Part shown: positions 1 through 5,532 of the stretch, one piece after another
How positions within the stretch are numbered: the stretch's first letter is position 1
Layout: each line of letters opens with the position of its first letter
DNA from: Bifidobacterium breve
GTDB lineage: Bacteria; Actinomycetota; Acidimicrobiia; Acidimicrobiales; Ilumatobacteraceae
Reading direction: 5' to 3'
Assembly (NCBI GenBank): GCA_943325425.2
Contig: CALPPJ020000074.1
Span: 1 to 6,658 of the forward strand
Length of the DNA: 6,658 bases
Notes under the pieces: generated by a model
What the model was told of the DNA's origin: nothing
Databases searched by the model: none
What the model saw: the letters and a program-made list of their open reading frames with translations, nothing else
Made by a program: the position numbers and the translations under genes

Positions 1-92
1 AACTCGATGACTTGCTTGACGAAATTGATGATGTTCTAGAAAGCAATGCTGAAGATTTCGTCAAGTCGTACATTCAAAAAGGTGGCGAATGA
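1..92 (+). CDS. pup: Prokaryotic ubiquitin-like protein Pup, C-terminal part (5' end outside window)
   Basis: Pup is the small, largely disordered protein that PafA attaches through its C-terminal glutamate to lysines of target proteins, marking them for the proteasome. The reading frame enters at base 3 and gives 29 codons before the TGA at 90-92. The segment DDLLDEIDDVLESNAEDF followed by VKSYIQKGGE matches the conserved C-terminal half of actinobacterial Pup, which forms a helix when it binds the Mpa/ARC coiled coil. The last residue is encoded as Glu (GAA, 87-89) rather than the Gln of mycobacterial Pup, so the product should be ligation-ready without deamidation by Dop. The first part of the gene lies upstream of the window. 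prcB begins three bases after the stop, so the two are surely co-transcribed. Identification is very secure. Confidence 0.97.
   Translation, partial: LDDLLDEIDDVLESNAEDFVKSYIQKGGE
79..85 (+). promoter_or_regulatory. Shine-Dalgarno site of prcB inside the end of pup
   Basis: AAGGTGG, one mismatch from AAGGAGG, ends ten bases before the GTG at 96. It lies in the codons for the Lys-Gly-Gly of Pup's C-terminus. It supports the GTG at 96 as the prcB start and suggests translational coupling with pup. Confidence 0.6.
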
Positions 93-95
93 ATC

Positions 96-905
96 GTGGT
101 AGTTCCATTCTTTAATCTCGATAATGACCCGGGTAGCAACTTCACCTCGTTGCTCCGCAAGGTTGGTCTCGACCCGTTTGCTTACGGACCGTCAAGTGAT
201 CATCATCCGATTCAGGCTCCCCATGGAACCACTGTCTTGGCAGTCCGTTACAACGAGGGCGTCGTCATGGCTGGTGATCGGCGCGCCACAATGGGCTCGA
301 GAATTTCGAACCGTGAAATGGAAAAGGTCGTTCCGGCTGATCGTCATAGCGGAGTGGCTATTTCGGGAACCGCCGGAATCGCCATGGACATGATCAAGAT
401 CTTTCAATTACAACTCGAACATTTTGAAAAACTCGATGGTCGTCCGATCAGCCTTGAGGGTAAGGCCAATCAGTTATCGCAACTCGTACGCGCGAATCTT
501 TCGGGAGCTATGCAGGGTTTGGCAGTGGTCCCGATTTTTGCTGGCTATGACCTTCTGCGAGGCACCGGTCGTTTGTGGGATTTTGATATCACGGGCGGTC
601 GTTATGAAGAACGTGAGTTTGTCGCAACTGGATCTGGTGGAGGTCCCGCTTCGACAGTTCTCAAAGTTGGTTTTCGCCCAGGGATGAATGTCGACGAAGC
701 CATCAACTTGGCATGTCAGGCTTTGTGGGAGGCCGCAGATGTTGACTCGGCAACTGGAGGCCCCGATGTTCTGCGAAGTATCTATCCGGTCATCGCAACG
801 ATTACAGCCAATGGTTGGGAGCGTCGCGAAGACGCAGACTTGGCAACTCGTTTTGACGTCCTAGTTCAACAGCAACGTTCACAACGTGAAGGAACGGCAT
901 CATGA
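96..905 (+). CDS. prcB: Proteasome beta subunit (catalytic)
   Basis: This is the catalytic beta subunit of the 20S core, an N-terminal-threonine peptidase acting in the cytoplasm. The 269-residue precursor carries a 44-residue propeptide that should be cleaved between Gly44 and Thr45 in the sequence APHGTTVLAV, exposing Thr45 as nucleophile. The other expected active-site residues are present: Asp61 (GDRR) and Lys77, which are Asp17 and Lys33 of the mature chain, and the GSG motif at 179-181 and DSATGG at 217-222. The mature chain is 225 residues, a normal length. The GTG start has a good ribosome site within pup and lies three bases after the pup stop. An ATG at 89 is in another frame and soon meets a stop. 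The stop codon overlaps the prcA start as ATGA. The C-terminal tail, rich in Gln, Arg and Ser, is not conserved. Confidence 0.97.
   Translation: MVVPFFNLDNDPGSNFTSLLRKVGLDPFAYGPSSDHHPIQAPHGTTVLAVRYNEGVVMAGDRRATMGSRISNREMEKVVPADRHSGVAISGTAGIAMDMIKIFQLQLEHFEKLDGRPISLEGKANQLSQLVRANLSGAMQGLAVVPIFAGYDLLRGTGRLWDFDITGGRYEEREFVATGSGGGPASTVLKVGFRPGMNVDEAINLACQALWEAADVDSATGGPDVLRSIYPVIATITANGWERREDADLATRFDVLVQQQRSQREGTAS
888..894 (+). promoter_or_regulatory. Shine-Dalgarno site of prcA
   Basis: GAAGGAA lies seven bases before the ATG at 902, inside the last codons of prcB. Together with the ATGA stop/start overlap it fixes the prcA start and predicts coupled, near-stoichiometric synthesis of the two core subunits. 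Confidence 0.7.
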
Positions 906-1579
906 ATCAGCCTTTTTATGTAGCCCCTGAACAGTTGATGAAAGATCGAGCCGATTATGCGCGCAAAGGAATTGCGCGAGGTCGAGCATTAGTCGCGGTT
1001 CAATACAACGATGGGATTCTTGTCGTAGCCGAGAATACGTCCAACACGTTACGTAAGGTCAGTGAAATTTACGATCGGATTGGCTTCGCAGGCGTCGGCA
1101 AGTACAACGAGTTTGATCAACTGCGTCGTTTTGGCGTTCGTAATGCTGACGTCCGTGGTTATCAATATTCGCGTGATGATGTAGAGGCACGCAGTTTGGC
1201 TAATGAGTACGCCCAGATCTTGGGTCAAACGTTCACTCATGACGTCAAACCCTATGAAGTTGAGATTTTGTTGGCTGAAGTTGGAGTCGATCAAGGAACT
1301 GACCAACTGTTCCACATCATGTATGACGGCACGTTGATGGACGAACGCGGGTTGAGTGTTCTTGGAGGCGATGCCGAATCAATTGGTGAGCGGTTACGTA
1401 GCTCTTGGAAGTCCGAAGATGATTTGTCGACAGCGGTCAAAAAGTGTGTTGCTGCGCTATCTGGGCCTGAACGAACTCTGCATGCTGGCGACTTAGAGAT
1501 CGCAGTGCTGGCGCGAAACGCGCAGCGACGTTGCTTCTTGCGTTTTGATGACGTCGAAGTAGAGAAACTTTTGACCTGA
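902..1579 (+). CDS. prcA: Proteasome alpha subunit
   Basis: This is the non-catalytic alpha subunit, forming the outer rings that gate the 20S chamber and dock the ring ATPase. The 225 residues align with mycobacterial PrcA along most of its length: the N-terminal PEQLMKDRADYARKGIARGR segment (gate and first helix), AEN at 43-45, the LRKVSEIYDRIGFAGVGK block at 50-67 and KPYEVE at 116-121. Lys52 is kept; in M. tuberculosis it lines the pocket that receives the ATPase C-terminal tail. No N-terminal threonine is present, as expected for an alpha subunit. The chain ends shortly after the fold, at VEKLLT, and lacks the roughly 20-residue hydrophilic tail of mycobacterial PrcA. The start overlaps the prcB stop by four bases and has a strong ribosome site. 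A 99-base gap follows before the next gene. Confidence 0.96.
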   Translation: MNQPFYVAPEQLMKDRADYARKGIARGRALVAVQYNDGILVVAENTSNTLRKVSEIYDRIGFAGVGKYNEFDQLRRFGVRNADVRGYQYSRDDVEARSLANEYAQILGQTFTHDVKPYEVEILLAEVGVDQGTDQLFHIMYDGTLMDERGLSVLGGDAESIGERLRSSWKSEDDLSTAVKKCVAALSGPERTLHAGDLEIAVLARNAQRRCFLRFDDVEVEKLLT

Positions 1580-1678
1580 GGGTAATAAGCAAGCCAATAG
1601 TGTGATGGTGACTTTGGTCCTGTGACAAATCAACGAGTGGCGCTAATTCTTAAATGTCAGAAGTGCGATCGTGTTTCT

Positions 1679-2284
1679 ATGAGAATTTTGCTTGTAGACG
1701 GAGATCAATCAGAAGGCGTAGTGCTGGCGGGGCAACTCGGCGAGCGAGGTCATGATGTCGTGAGATGCTTCCCACCAGAGGGTCATACTTTGTGCGTTGG
1801 TGCTAGTGACGCTTCAAAGTGTCCGGTGGAATCACTTGGTTGTGACGTTGCTCTCATTGTTCGTGATGCCGAAACTGAGCCTGGTCTGCGAGAGATGGGC
1901 GCGGTTTGTGCAATTCGTCGACACATCCCAGTCATTGAGGCATGTGCCGAATCAAAAAGCTCCTTCGCTGCGTGGTCAACGCCGGCGGGTACTGCGGTGA
2001 TTGAGGCGGTTGAAGATTTTGATACAGGCGCTCGTCCTGGACTGGTCAGCGCAATTGAAGCACGACTAGCAACACTGCCAGCGGTGATTCGATTAGGCAA
2101 GATACCTACCATCGCGGTCCGTCACAAGGACTCACGACTTTTGTTGAATATCACTTTGCCGCCAGGGGCTACTCAGGCAGAAGAGGAAAGCATTATTACT
2201 TGGGCGGTTCGTTGTTTGCGGGAAAAAGACCCGCATTCGTCAACTGCAGATGTATTGGTTCAAGGCCGTGGCAGCAGGGTTTGA
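1679..2284 (+). CDS. Unrecognised cysteine-rich protein with degenerate receiver-like N-terminus
   Basis: I do not recognise this 201-residue protein as a named family. Residues 1-35 (MRILLVDGD..., then GERGHDVV) look like strand 1 and helix 1 of a response-regulator receiver. CDVALIVRD (55-63) looks like strand 3 and IPVIEACA (83-90) like strand 4. The receiver signature is incomplete: one acid of the strand-1 pair is Gly8, Asp63 is two residues out of register for the phospho-acceptor, and the usual Thr/Ser and Lys are absent. There are seven cysteines (30, 39, 48, 55, 77, 89, 179). Residues 143-195 form a second alpha/beta-looking stretch with a LLLNITLPPG strand and a helix. No signal peptide or membrane segment is seen, and there is no obvious DNA-binding domain. 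The start at 1679 is chosen because the fold begins there; an in-frame GTG at 1622 would add 19 residues containing CQKC. Neither start has a clear ribosome site. It lies between prcA and pafA. Confidence 0.72.
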   Translation: MRILLVDGDQSEGVVLAGQLGERGHDVVRCFPPEGHTLCVGASDASKCPVESLGCDVALIVRDAETEPGLREMGAVCAIRRHIPVIEACAESKSSFAAWSTPAGTAVIEAVEDFDTGARPGLVSAIEARLATLPAVIRLGKIPTIAVRHKDSRLLLNITLPPGATQAEEESIITWAVRCLREKDPHSSTADVLVQGRGSRV

Positions 2285-2292
2285 TGACTGAC

Positions 2293-2319
2293 CAGAACTT
2301 TGTGAGAAGACGAGTTCTG
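2293..2319. repeat. 7-bp inverted repeat upstream of pafA
   Basis: CAGAACT (2293-2299) and AGTTCTG (2313-2319) are perfect inverted arms with a 13-base loop. Arm centres are 20 bp apart, about two helical turns. A TTGACA sequence starts at the next base. This could be an operator or a weak RNA hairpin. No T-run follows, so an intrinsic terminator is unlikely. Confidence 0.4.
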
Positions 2320-2351
2320 TTGACATCGAAATAGCGAGTATTTTGCGGTAA
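2320..2351 (+). promoter_or_regulatory. Possible promoter for a leaderless pafA transcript
   Basis: TATTTT (2339-2344) fits the actinobacterial -10 pattern TAnnnT and ends seven bases before the pafA GTG, the spacing expected if transcription begins at the start codon. A perfect TTGACA lies at 2320-2325, but only 13 bases separate it from TATTTT, shorter than the usual 16-18, so it may not be the true -35. No Shine-Dalgarno sequence precedes the GTG, which fits leaderless translation. This is an inference. Confidence 0.35.
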
Positions 2352-3710
2352 GTGGAGCGACGTATCTATGGCCTAGAGAATGAATACGGAGTGACCTGTA
2401 CTTTGCGTGGGCAGCGACGCTTAAGCCCCGACGAGGTCAGTCGCTATTTGTTCCGCAAAGTCGTCTCGTGGGGACGCAGTTCAAATGTATTTCTTGAAAA
2501 CGGCTCTCGGCTGTATCTCGATGTGGGTTCGCATCCCGAATATGCAACGGCGGAGTGCGATTCGATTTATGACGTTGTAGTTCAGGATAAAGCCGGAGAG
2601 CGCATCTTGGAAAATTTGGTGAGCTCGGCCGAAGAACGTCTTCGAGAAGAAGGTATTCGGGGAACGATTTATCTCTTTAAGAACAACACTGACTCAGCTG
2701 GGAATAGTTATGGATGTCATGAGAATTACCTCACGTCACGGGACGACGACGCGAGTTTGCATAATTCAATCCTGATCCCATTTTTAGTATCACGAATGAT
2801 CTTTACTGGCGCCGGAAAAATTGTCCAGACTGCACGAGGTCCGGTGTATTCCATCACCCAACGGGCCGACCACATCTGGGAGACGATGTCTTCGGCGACG
2901 ACCCGTAGTCGTCCAATCATTAATACTCGGGATGAACCTCATGCCGATGCCGAGCGTTATCGACGACTGCACGTCATCGTCGGGGATTCCAATATGAGCG
3001 AATACTCCAACTTTTTGAAAGTGGGCTCAACGGCTTGCCTCTTGCGAATGATGGAAGATCCCAAATGCGAATTGCGGGATATGACTCTTGAAAATCCGAT
3101 TCGTGCGATCCGCGACTTCAGTCATGACACGACCTGCCGTAAAACCGTTCATTTAGCCAGTGGTAAAGAAGTGAGCGCATTAGATATCCAACGCGAGTAT
3201 CTCAATGCCGCCCTGAAATATGCAGAGACCCGTGGTTTTCAGGCCAATGAACAAAAGGCCTTAGAAATGTGGAAATACTGTGTCGAAGCAATTGAAGTGG
3301 ACCCCTTTAGTTTGGATCGCGAAGTTGACTGGGTCATCAAGCACAAGTTGATTGACTCGTATTGTTCAAAGAATGGACTTGAGCTAGGGGACCCTAAAGC
3401 ACAGTTGATCGATCTGCAGTATCACGATGTGGTTCGTACACGGGGTCTTTTCTACAAGATGCAAGATCGAGACCTGGTTGAGCGGATGTGTTCGGACGCC
3501 GACATTGTTGAAGCCATGGATATTCCACCCCAAACAACACGGGCTCGGTTGCGAGGCGATTTCATTCGGGCCGCCAAAGAAAAGAAACGGGATTACACCG
3601 TTGACTGGGTGCACCTGAAATTGAATGATCAAGCCCAACGTACTGTTTTGTGTAAAGACCCGCTCAAGAGCCGTGATGAAAGGGTCGAAAAACTCATCGC
3701 GTCGCTCTGA
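2352..3710 (+). CDS. pafA: Pup--protein ligase PafA
   Basis: PafA uses ATP to phosphorylate the C-terminal Glu of Pup and joins it by an isopeptide bond to substrate lysines. It belongs to the glutamine synthetase-like carboxylate-amine ligases. The 452 residues equal the length of the M. tuberculosis protein and align from the first residues (MERRIYGLENEYGVTCT). The metal and ATP residues Glu9 and Glu11, and the catalytic Asp57 in LYLDVGSHPEYATAECD (54-70), are present. FKNNTDSAGNSYGCHENYL, SSATTRSRPIINTRDEPHAD and the C-terminal domain sequence VDWVHLKLNDQAQRTVLCKD are all intact. It is PafA and not its paralogue Dop, judged by the MERRI start and the C-terminal block. The GTG start agrees with the family start but has no ribosome site. 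The stop at 3708-3710 shares its last base with an ATG of the lepB frame. It lies downstream of pup-prcBA, as in other actinobacteria. Confidence 0.98.
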   Translation: MERRIYGLENEYGVTCTLRGQRRLSPDEVSRYLFRKVVSWGRSSNVFLENGSRLYLDVGSHPEYATAECDSIYDVVVQDKAGERILENLVSSAEERLREEGIRGTIYLFKNNTDSAGNSYGCHENYLTSRDDDASLHNSILIPFLVSRMIFTGAGKIVQTARGPVYSITQRADHIWETMSSATTRSRPIINTRDEPHADAERYRRLHVIVGDSNMSEYSNFLKVGSTACLLRMMEDPKCELRDMTLENPIRAIRDFSHDTTCRKTVHLASGKEVSALDIQREYLNAALKYAETRGFQANEQKALEMWKYCVEAIEVDPFSLDREVDWVIKHKLIDSYCSKNGLELGDPKAQLIDLQYHDVVRTRGLFYKMQDRDLVERMCSDADIVEAMDIPPQTTRARLRGDFIRAAKEKKRDYTVDWVHLKLNDQAQRTVLCKDPLKSRDERVEKLIASL

Positions 3711-4405
3711 TGCAGCGTGTGCTGGGTGTTTGGACGCTGTACGGTTGTGGGCTGATGAGTGAAGGAATTGAAATAGCTGAAGAAGGGGCGGTCATCGATC
3801 TTGACGATGCTGCAACCGGCGAAGCAGTTCGTGCGGATCTCAATGCTAAACAGCGTTCGCAAATGCGGGCTGTTTGGGAATGGGTCTTCGTTGTCGTTAT
3901 AGCCATCGGCGCCGCGATGTTTATCCGAGTCTTTTTGTTTCAGCAGTACTACATCGATGGTCCGAGCATGCAAACGACGTTGATGCCACAGGATCGTGTG
4001 CTCGTCAACAAGATGTCGTACAAGTTGCATGACGTTCATCGCGGAGATGTCATTGTTTTTGACCGTGTCACCAACGAAGTGCAACATGATGATCTGATAA
4101 AAAGAGTTTTAGGTTTACCTGGCGAGGCGCTTGAAATTCGATCATGTGTTGTTTATATCGACGGGGTTCAGGTGGAAGAGCCTTATCTCAACCTTGAGCA
4201 GACTTCACAAATTGAGCCCAGTGCCCGCTGTGGGTCACACACGGATATGGCCCCAGTCGTGATACCAGAAAATATGGTTTTTGTCATGGGTGACAACCGA
4301 GTACAAAGTTTTGATAGTCGAGATTTCGGGCCAATTGATATTGACAAAGTTCGCGGTCGGGCCTTCGTGGTGATTTGGCCTGCTAGTGCCTGGGCCTGGC
4401 TATAA
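3710..4405 (+). CDS. lepB: Signal peptidase I
   Basis: This membrane serine protease removes signal peptides from Sec- and Tat-exported proteins on the outer face of the membrane. Numbering from the ATG at 3710, an acidic cytoplasmic N-terminus (16-50) is followed by one membrane helix (about 55-77). The Ser/Lys dyad follows: Ser86 in DGPSMQTTL and Lys131 in IKRVLGLPGE. The conserved boxes PQDRVLVNK (93-101), RGDVIVF (111-117) and MGDNRVQSFDSRDFGPI (193-209) are all present. At 231 residues or slightly less it is a normal single-span enzyme. Two starts are possible: ATG 3710, overlapping the pafA stop by one base, or ATG 3755, giving MSEGIEIAEE and 216 residues. The 15 extra residues do not look family-like, so 3755 may be the real start; neither has a clear ribosome site. 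Cys146 and Cys174 lie on the exposed side and could form a disulfide. Confidence 0.95.
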   Translation: MQRVLGVWTLYGCGLMSEGIEIAEEGAVIDLDDAATGEAVRADLNAKQRSQMRAVWEWVFVVVIAIGAAMFIRVFLFQQYYIDGPSMQTTLMPQDRVLVNKMSYKLHDVHRGDVIVFDRVTNEVQHDDLIKRVLGLPGEALEIRSCVVYIDGVQVEEPYLNLEQTSQIEPSARCGSHTDMAPVVIPENMVFVMGDNRVQSFDSRDFGPIDIDKVRGRAFVVIWPASAWAWL

Positions 4406-4415
4406 CGCCGCCCAG
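4390..4415. terminator. Hairpin, possible bidirectional terminator between lepB and the phosphodiesterase gene
   Basis: CTGGGC (4390-4395) pairs with GCCCAG (4410-4415). Inside it GGC (4398-4400) pairs with GCC (4407-4409), leaving a two-base bulge and a six-base loop TATAAC. The hairpin overlaps the lepB stop and sits where two convergent genes meet, so it could end transcription from both sides. The T-run is weak: only GTGTTT about 14 bases downstream on the plus strand. A 9-base direct repeat, GCTATAACG, occurs at 4399 and 4415. Confidence 0.4.
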
Positions 4416-4434
4416 CTATAACGAGACTGTGTTT

Positions 4435-5148
4435 CTAAACATTTCGGGCAAATGCATCAATCATGCGGTCGGTGTAGTCACTGAAAACTCCGTCAAGTCC
4501 CATGCGAATGCCATCGTCGAGAACATGATCCTGTTGCATATCCCAACCGAAGGCGAAACGATTGAATCGATGGAAAAGGGTCACTAATCCGCCATTCCAA
4601 TCGGTGTGATGCATGTTGATGCAATCAATGCCAGCTTCGTGTAATTGTGCAGCTCGACGCTCAGGACCATCTTTCAACCGACTGAGTCGGGTCGAATCAA
4701 CGAGTTTTGCTTCAGTCAGACTTCGCCAGGTAGCAACAACTTGCCAGTTATGGTGGCAAAGCCAGAGTCTCGGTTCTAGATCGGGCTTTACAAGTCGTAC
4801 AGAATCAAGAGTCGCCGACAGCGCCGCGGGATCTTTGACATCAAGTGAAAGGTCAAAGTCACCGGGAACTTCGATGAGCATTTCGGCGACGGTGGGAATA
4901 TGGTTTGGGAGCTCGGCGTGGGTCACCTCGGAAATGGCGATTTTGCGTCCCCGACGGCGCACGACTCCGTCGTGATCGAGCACCGCGATTGCATCAGACG
5001 TGACCCAAACGTCACTTTCTAGTCCGGTCGCCCCGAGTCGTAAGGCCAATTGAAAGGCCTCAATCGTGTTCTCGGGGGCGTAGGCCCGAGCTCCGCGATG
5101 CGCGAAGGAGATAGGAGGATCAATTAAGGAAGGCAGGCGCTGTTGCAC
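4435..5148 (-). CDS. Glycerophosphodiester phosphodiesterase family protein
   Basis: The family hydrolyses glycerophosphodiesters from phospholipid breakdown to sn-glycerol-3-phosphate and an alcohol, on a TIM-barrel fold with a divalent metal. The 237 residues show the expected motifs in order: AHRGARAYAPENTIEAF at 16-32 (His17, Arg18, Glu26, Asn27), LESDVWVTSD at 43-52 (metal ligands Glu44 and Asp46), and LDHDG at 57-61 (catalytic His59). The later acidic metal ligand, usually in an E-x-K motif, is Asp103 in SLDVKD. The C-terminus has the usual GLDGVFSDYTDRM block (218-230). No signal peptide is seen, so it is probably cytoplasmic. The start is a GTG at 5148-5146 without a visible ribosome site; an in-frame stop lies four codons upstream, so the true start is near here or slightly downstream. 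The gene opposes all its neighbours and is not part of either operon. Substrate is not deducible. Confidence 0.92.
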   Translation of the reverse strand: MQQRLPSLIDPPISFAHRGARAYAPENTIEAFQLALRLGATGLESDVWVTSDAIAVLDHDGVVRRRGRKIAISEVTHAELPNHIPTVAEMLIEVPGDFDLSLDVKDPAALSATLDSVRLVKPDLEPRLWLCHHNWQVVATWRSLTEAKLVDSTRLSRLKDGPERRAAQLHEAGIDCINMHHTDWNGGLVTLFHRFNRFAFGWDMQQDHVLDDGIRMGLDGVFSDYTDRMIDAFARNV

Positions 5149-5184
5149 CAGATGATGATGTCACGGTCGGGGAAATACAGCAAG

Positions 5185-5206
5185 TACTGCCCGGCAGGGC
5201 TCAGTA
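5185..5206. repeat. Hairpin-forming inverted repeat in the divergent intergenic region
   Basis: TACTGCCC (5185-5192) pairs with GGGC (5197-5200) and AGTA (5203-5206), giving eight base pairs around a GGCA tetraloop with a two-base bulge (TC). It lies in the 87 bases between the divergent starts of the phosphodiesterase gene and tatB. It could be an operator, or a structured leader of the minus-strand transcript. No T-run follows, so it is not a clear terminator. Confidence 0.35.
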
Positions 5207-5223
5207 TCGAGTTTCCAAGTAAT

Positions 5224-5235
5224 TAGACTTGCGAC
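5224..5235 (+). promoter_or_regulatory. Possible -10 box for leaderless tatB transcript
   Basis: TAGACT (5224-5229) fits TAnnnT and ends six bases before the GTG at 5236. There is no Shine-Dalgarno sequence before that GTG and no convincing -35, so a leaderless start is plausible but unproven. Confidence 0.3.
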
Positions 5236-5532
5236 GTGTTCAACTTGTCGGGAAGCGAGATCGTCGTCATCTTGTTGCTGGCGTTAATTGTTCTGGGCCC
5301 CGAAAAACTCCCTGAAGCAATTCGTAAATTTAGTCGGGTATACAACGAGGTTCGCAAGATCAGCAATGGTTTTCAAAGCGAGTTTAAGAATGCGTTTGAT
5401 GAGCCCATGAAAGAACTTCGGGAAACCGCGCAATTGACGCGCGACGCAGTGTTAAAACCCTTGAAAGAAGAGCCCGAGGTTGAGCAACACGAAGTAACCC
5501 CACCGCCAACGACCGAGGGTGACAAGCCGTGA
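5236..5532 (+). CDS. tatB: Twin-arginine translocase subunit TatA/TatB family (TatB-like)
   Basis: This is a small membrane subunit of the Tat system, which moves folded proteins across the cytoplasmic membrane. The 98 residues show the family plan: a short membrane helix (about 7-20, IVVILLLALIVLG), the hinge LGPEKLPEAIRK (19-30), an amphipathic helix to about residue 50, then an acidic, Pro/Thr-rich tail. Two details favour TatB over TatA: a Glu at position 8 in the short exposed N-terminus, and the hinge LGP where TatA proteins usually have FG. In mycobacteria the gene at this position is called tatA, so the name is uncertain, and one protein may serve both roles. The GTG start gives MFNLSGSE, typical of TatB (E. 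coli MFDIGFSE). The stop overlaps the tatC GTG as GTGA, so the pair is co-translated. Confidence 0.9.
   Translation: MFNLSGSEIVVILLLALIVLGPEKLPEAIRKFSRVYNEVRKISNGFQSEFKNAFDEPMKELRETAQLTRDAVLKPLKEEPEVEQHEVTPPPTTEGDKP
5515..5519 (+). promoter_or_regulatory. Shine-Dalgarno site of tatC
   Basis: GAGGG lies nine bases before the GTG at 5529, within the last codons of tatB. It supports the upstream GTG rather than the ATG at 5601 as the tatC start. Confidence 0.5.

Noticed and set aside
1622..1649. Promoter for the receiver-like gene (GTGACA, 16 bases, TAATTC)
   Set aside because: The -10 match is poor and lacks the final T of TAnnnT; not strong enough to list.
1622..1678. GTG 1622 as the start of the receiver-like gene
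   Set aside because: The extra 19 residues precede a natural fold start at MRILLVDGD and have no good ribosome site; kept only as an alternative.
2293..2319. LexA-type SOS box in the AGAAC...GTTCT dyad
   Set aside because: The actinobacterial LexA box has four bases between GAAC and GTTC; here the gap is far longer.
2284..2334. 16-codon ORF (MTDQNFVRRRVLLTSK) starting at a TGATG overlap with the receiver-like gene
   Set aside because: Very short, no ribosome site, and it runs through the inverted repeat and the TTGACA; coding is not supported.
3629..4087. Minus-strand open frame of 152 codons
   Set aside because: It lies antisense to the end of pafA and the start of lepB, both certain genes, and its translation shows no recognisable motif.
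4613..4975. Plus-strand open frame of 120 codons
   Set aside because: It is antisense to the phosphodiesterase gene, whose motifs are clear; the translation is Ser/Arg-rich and looks like a shadow.
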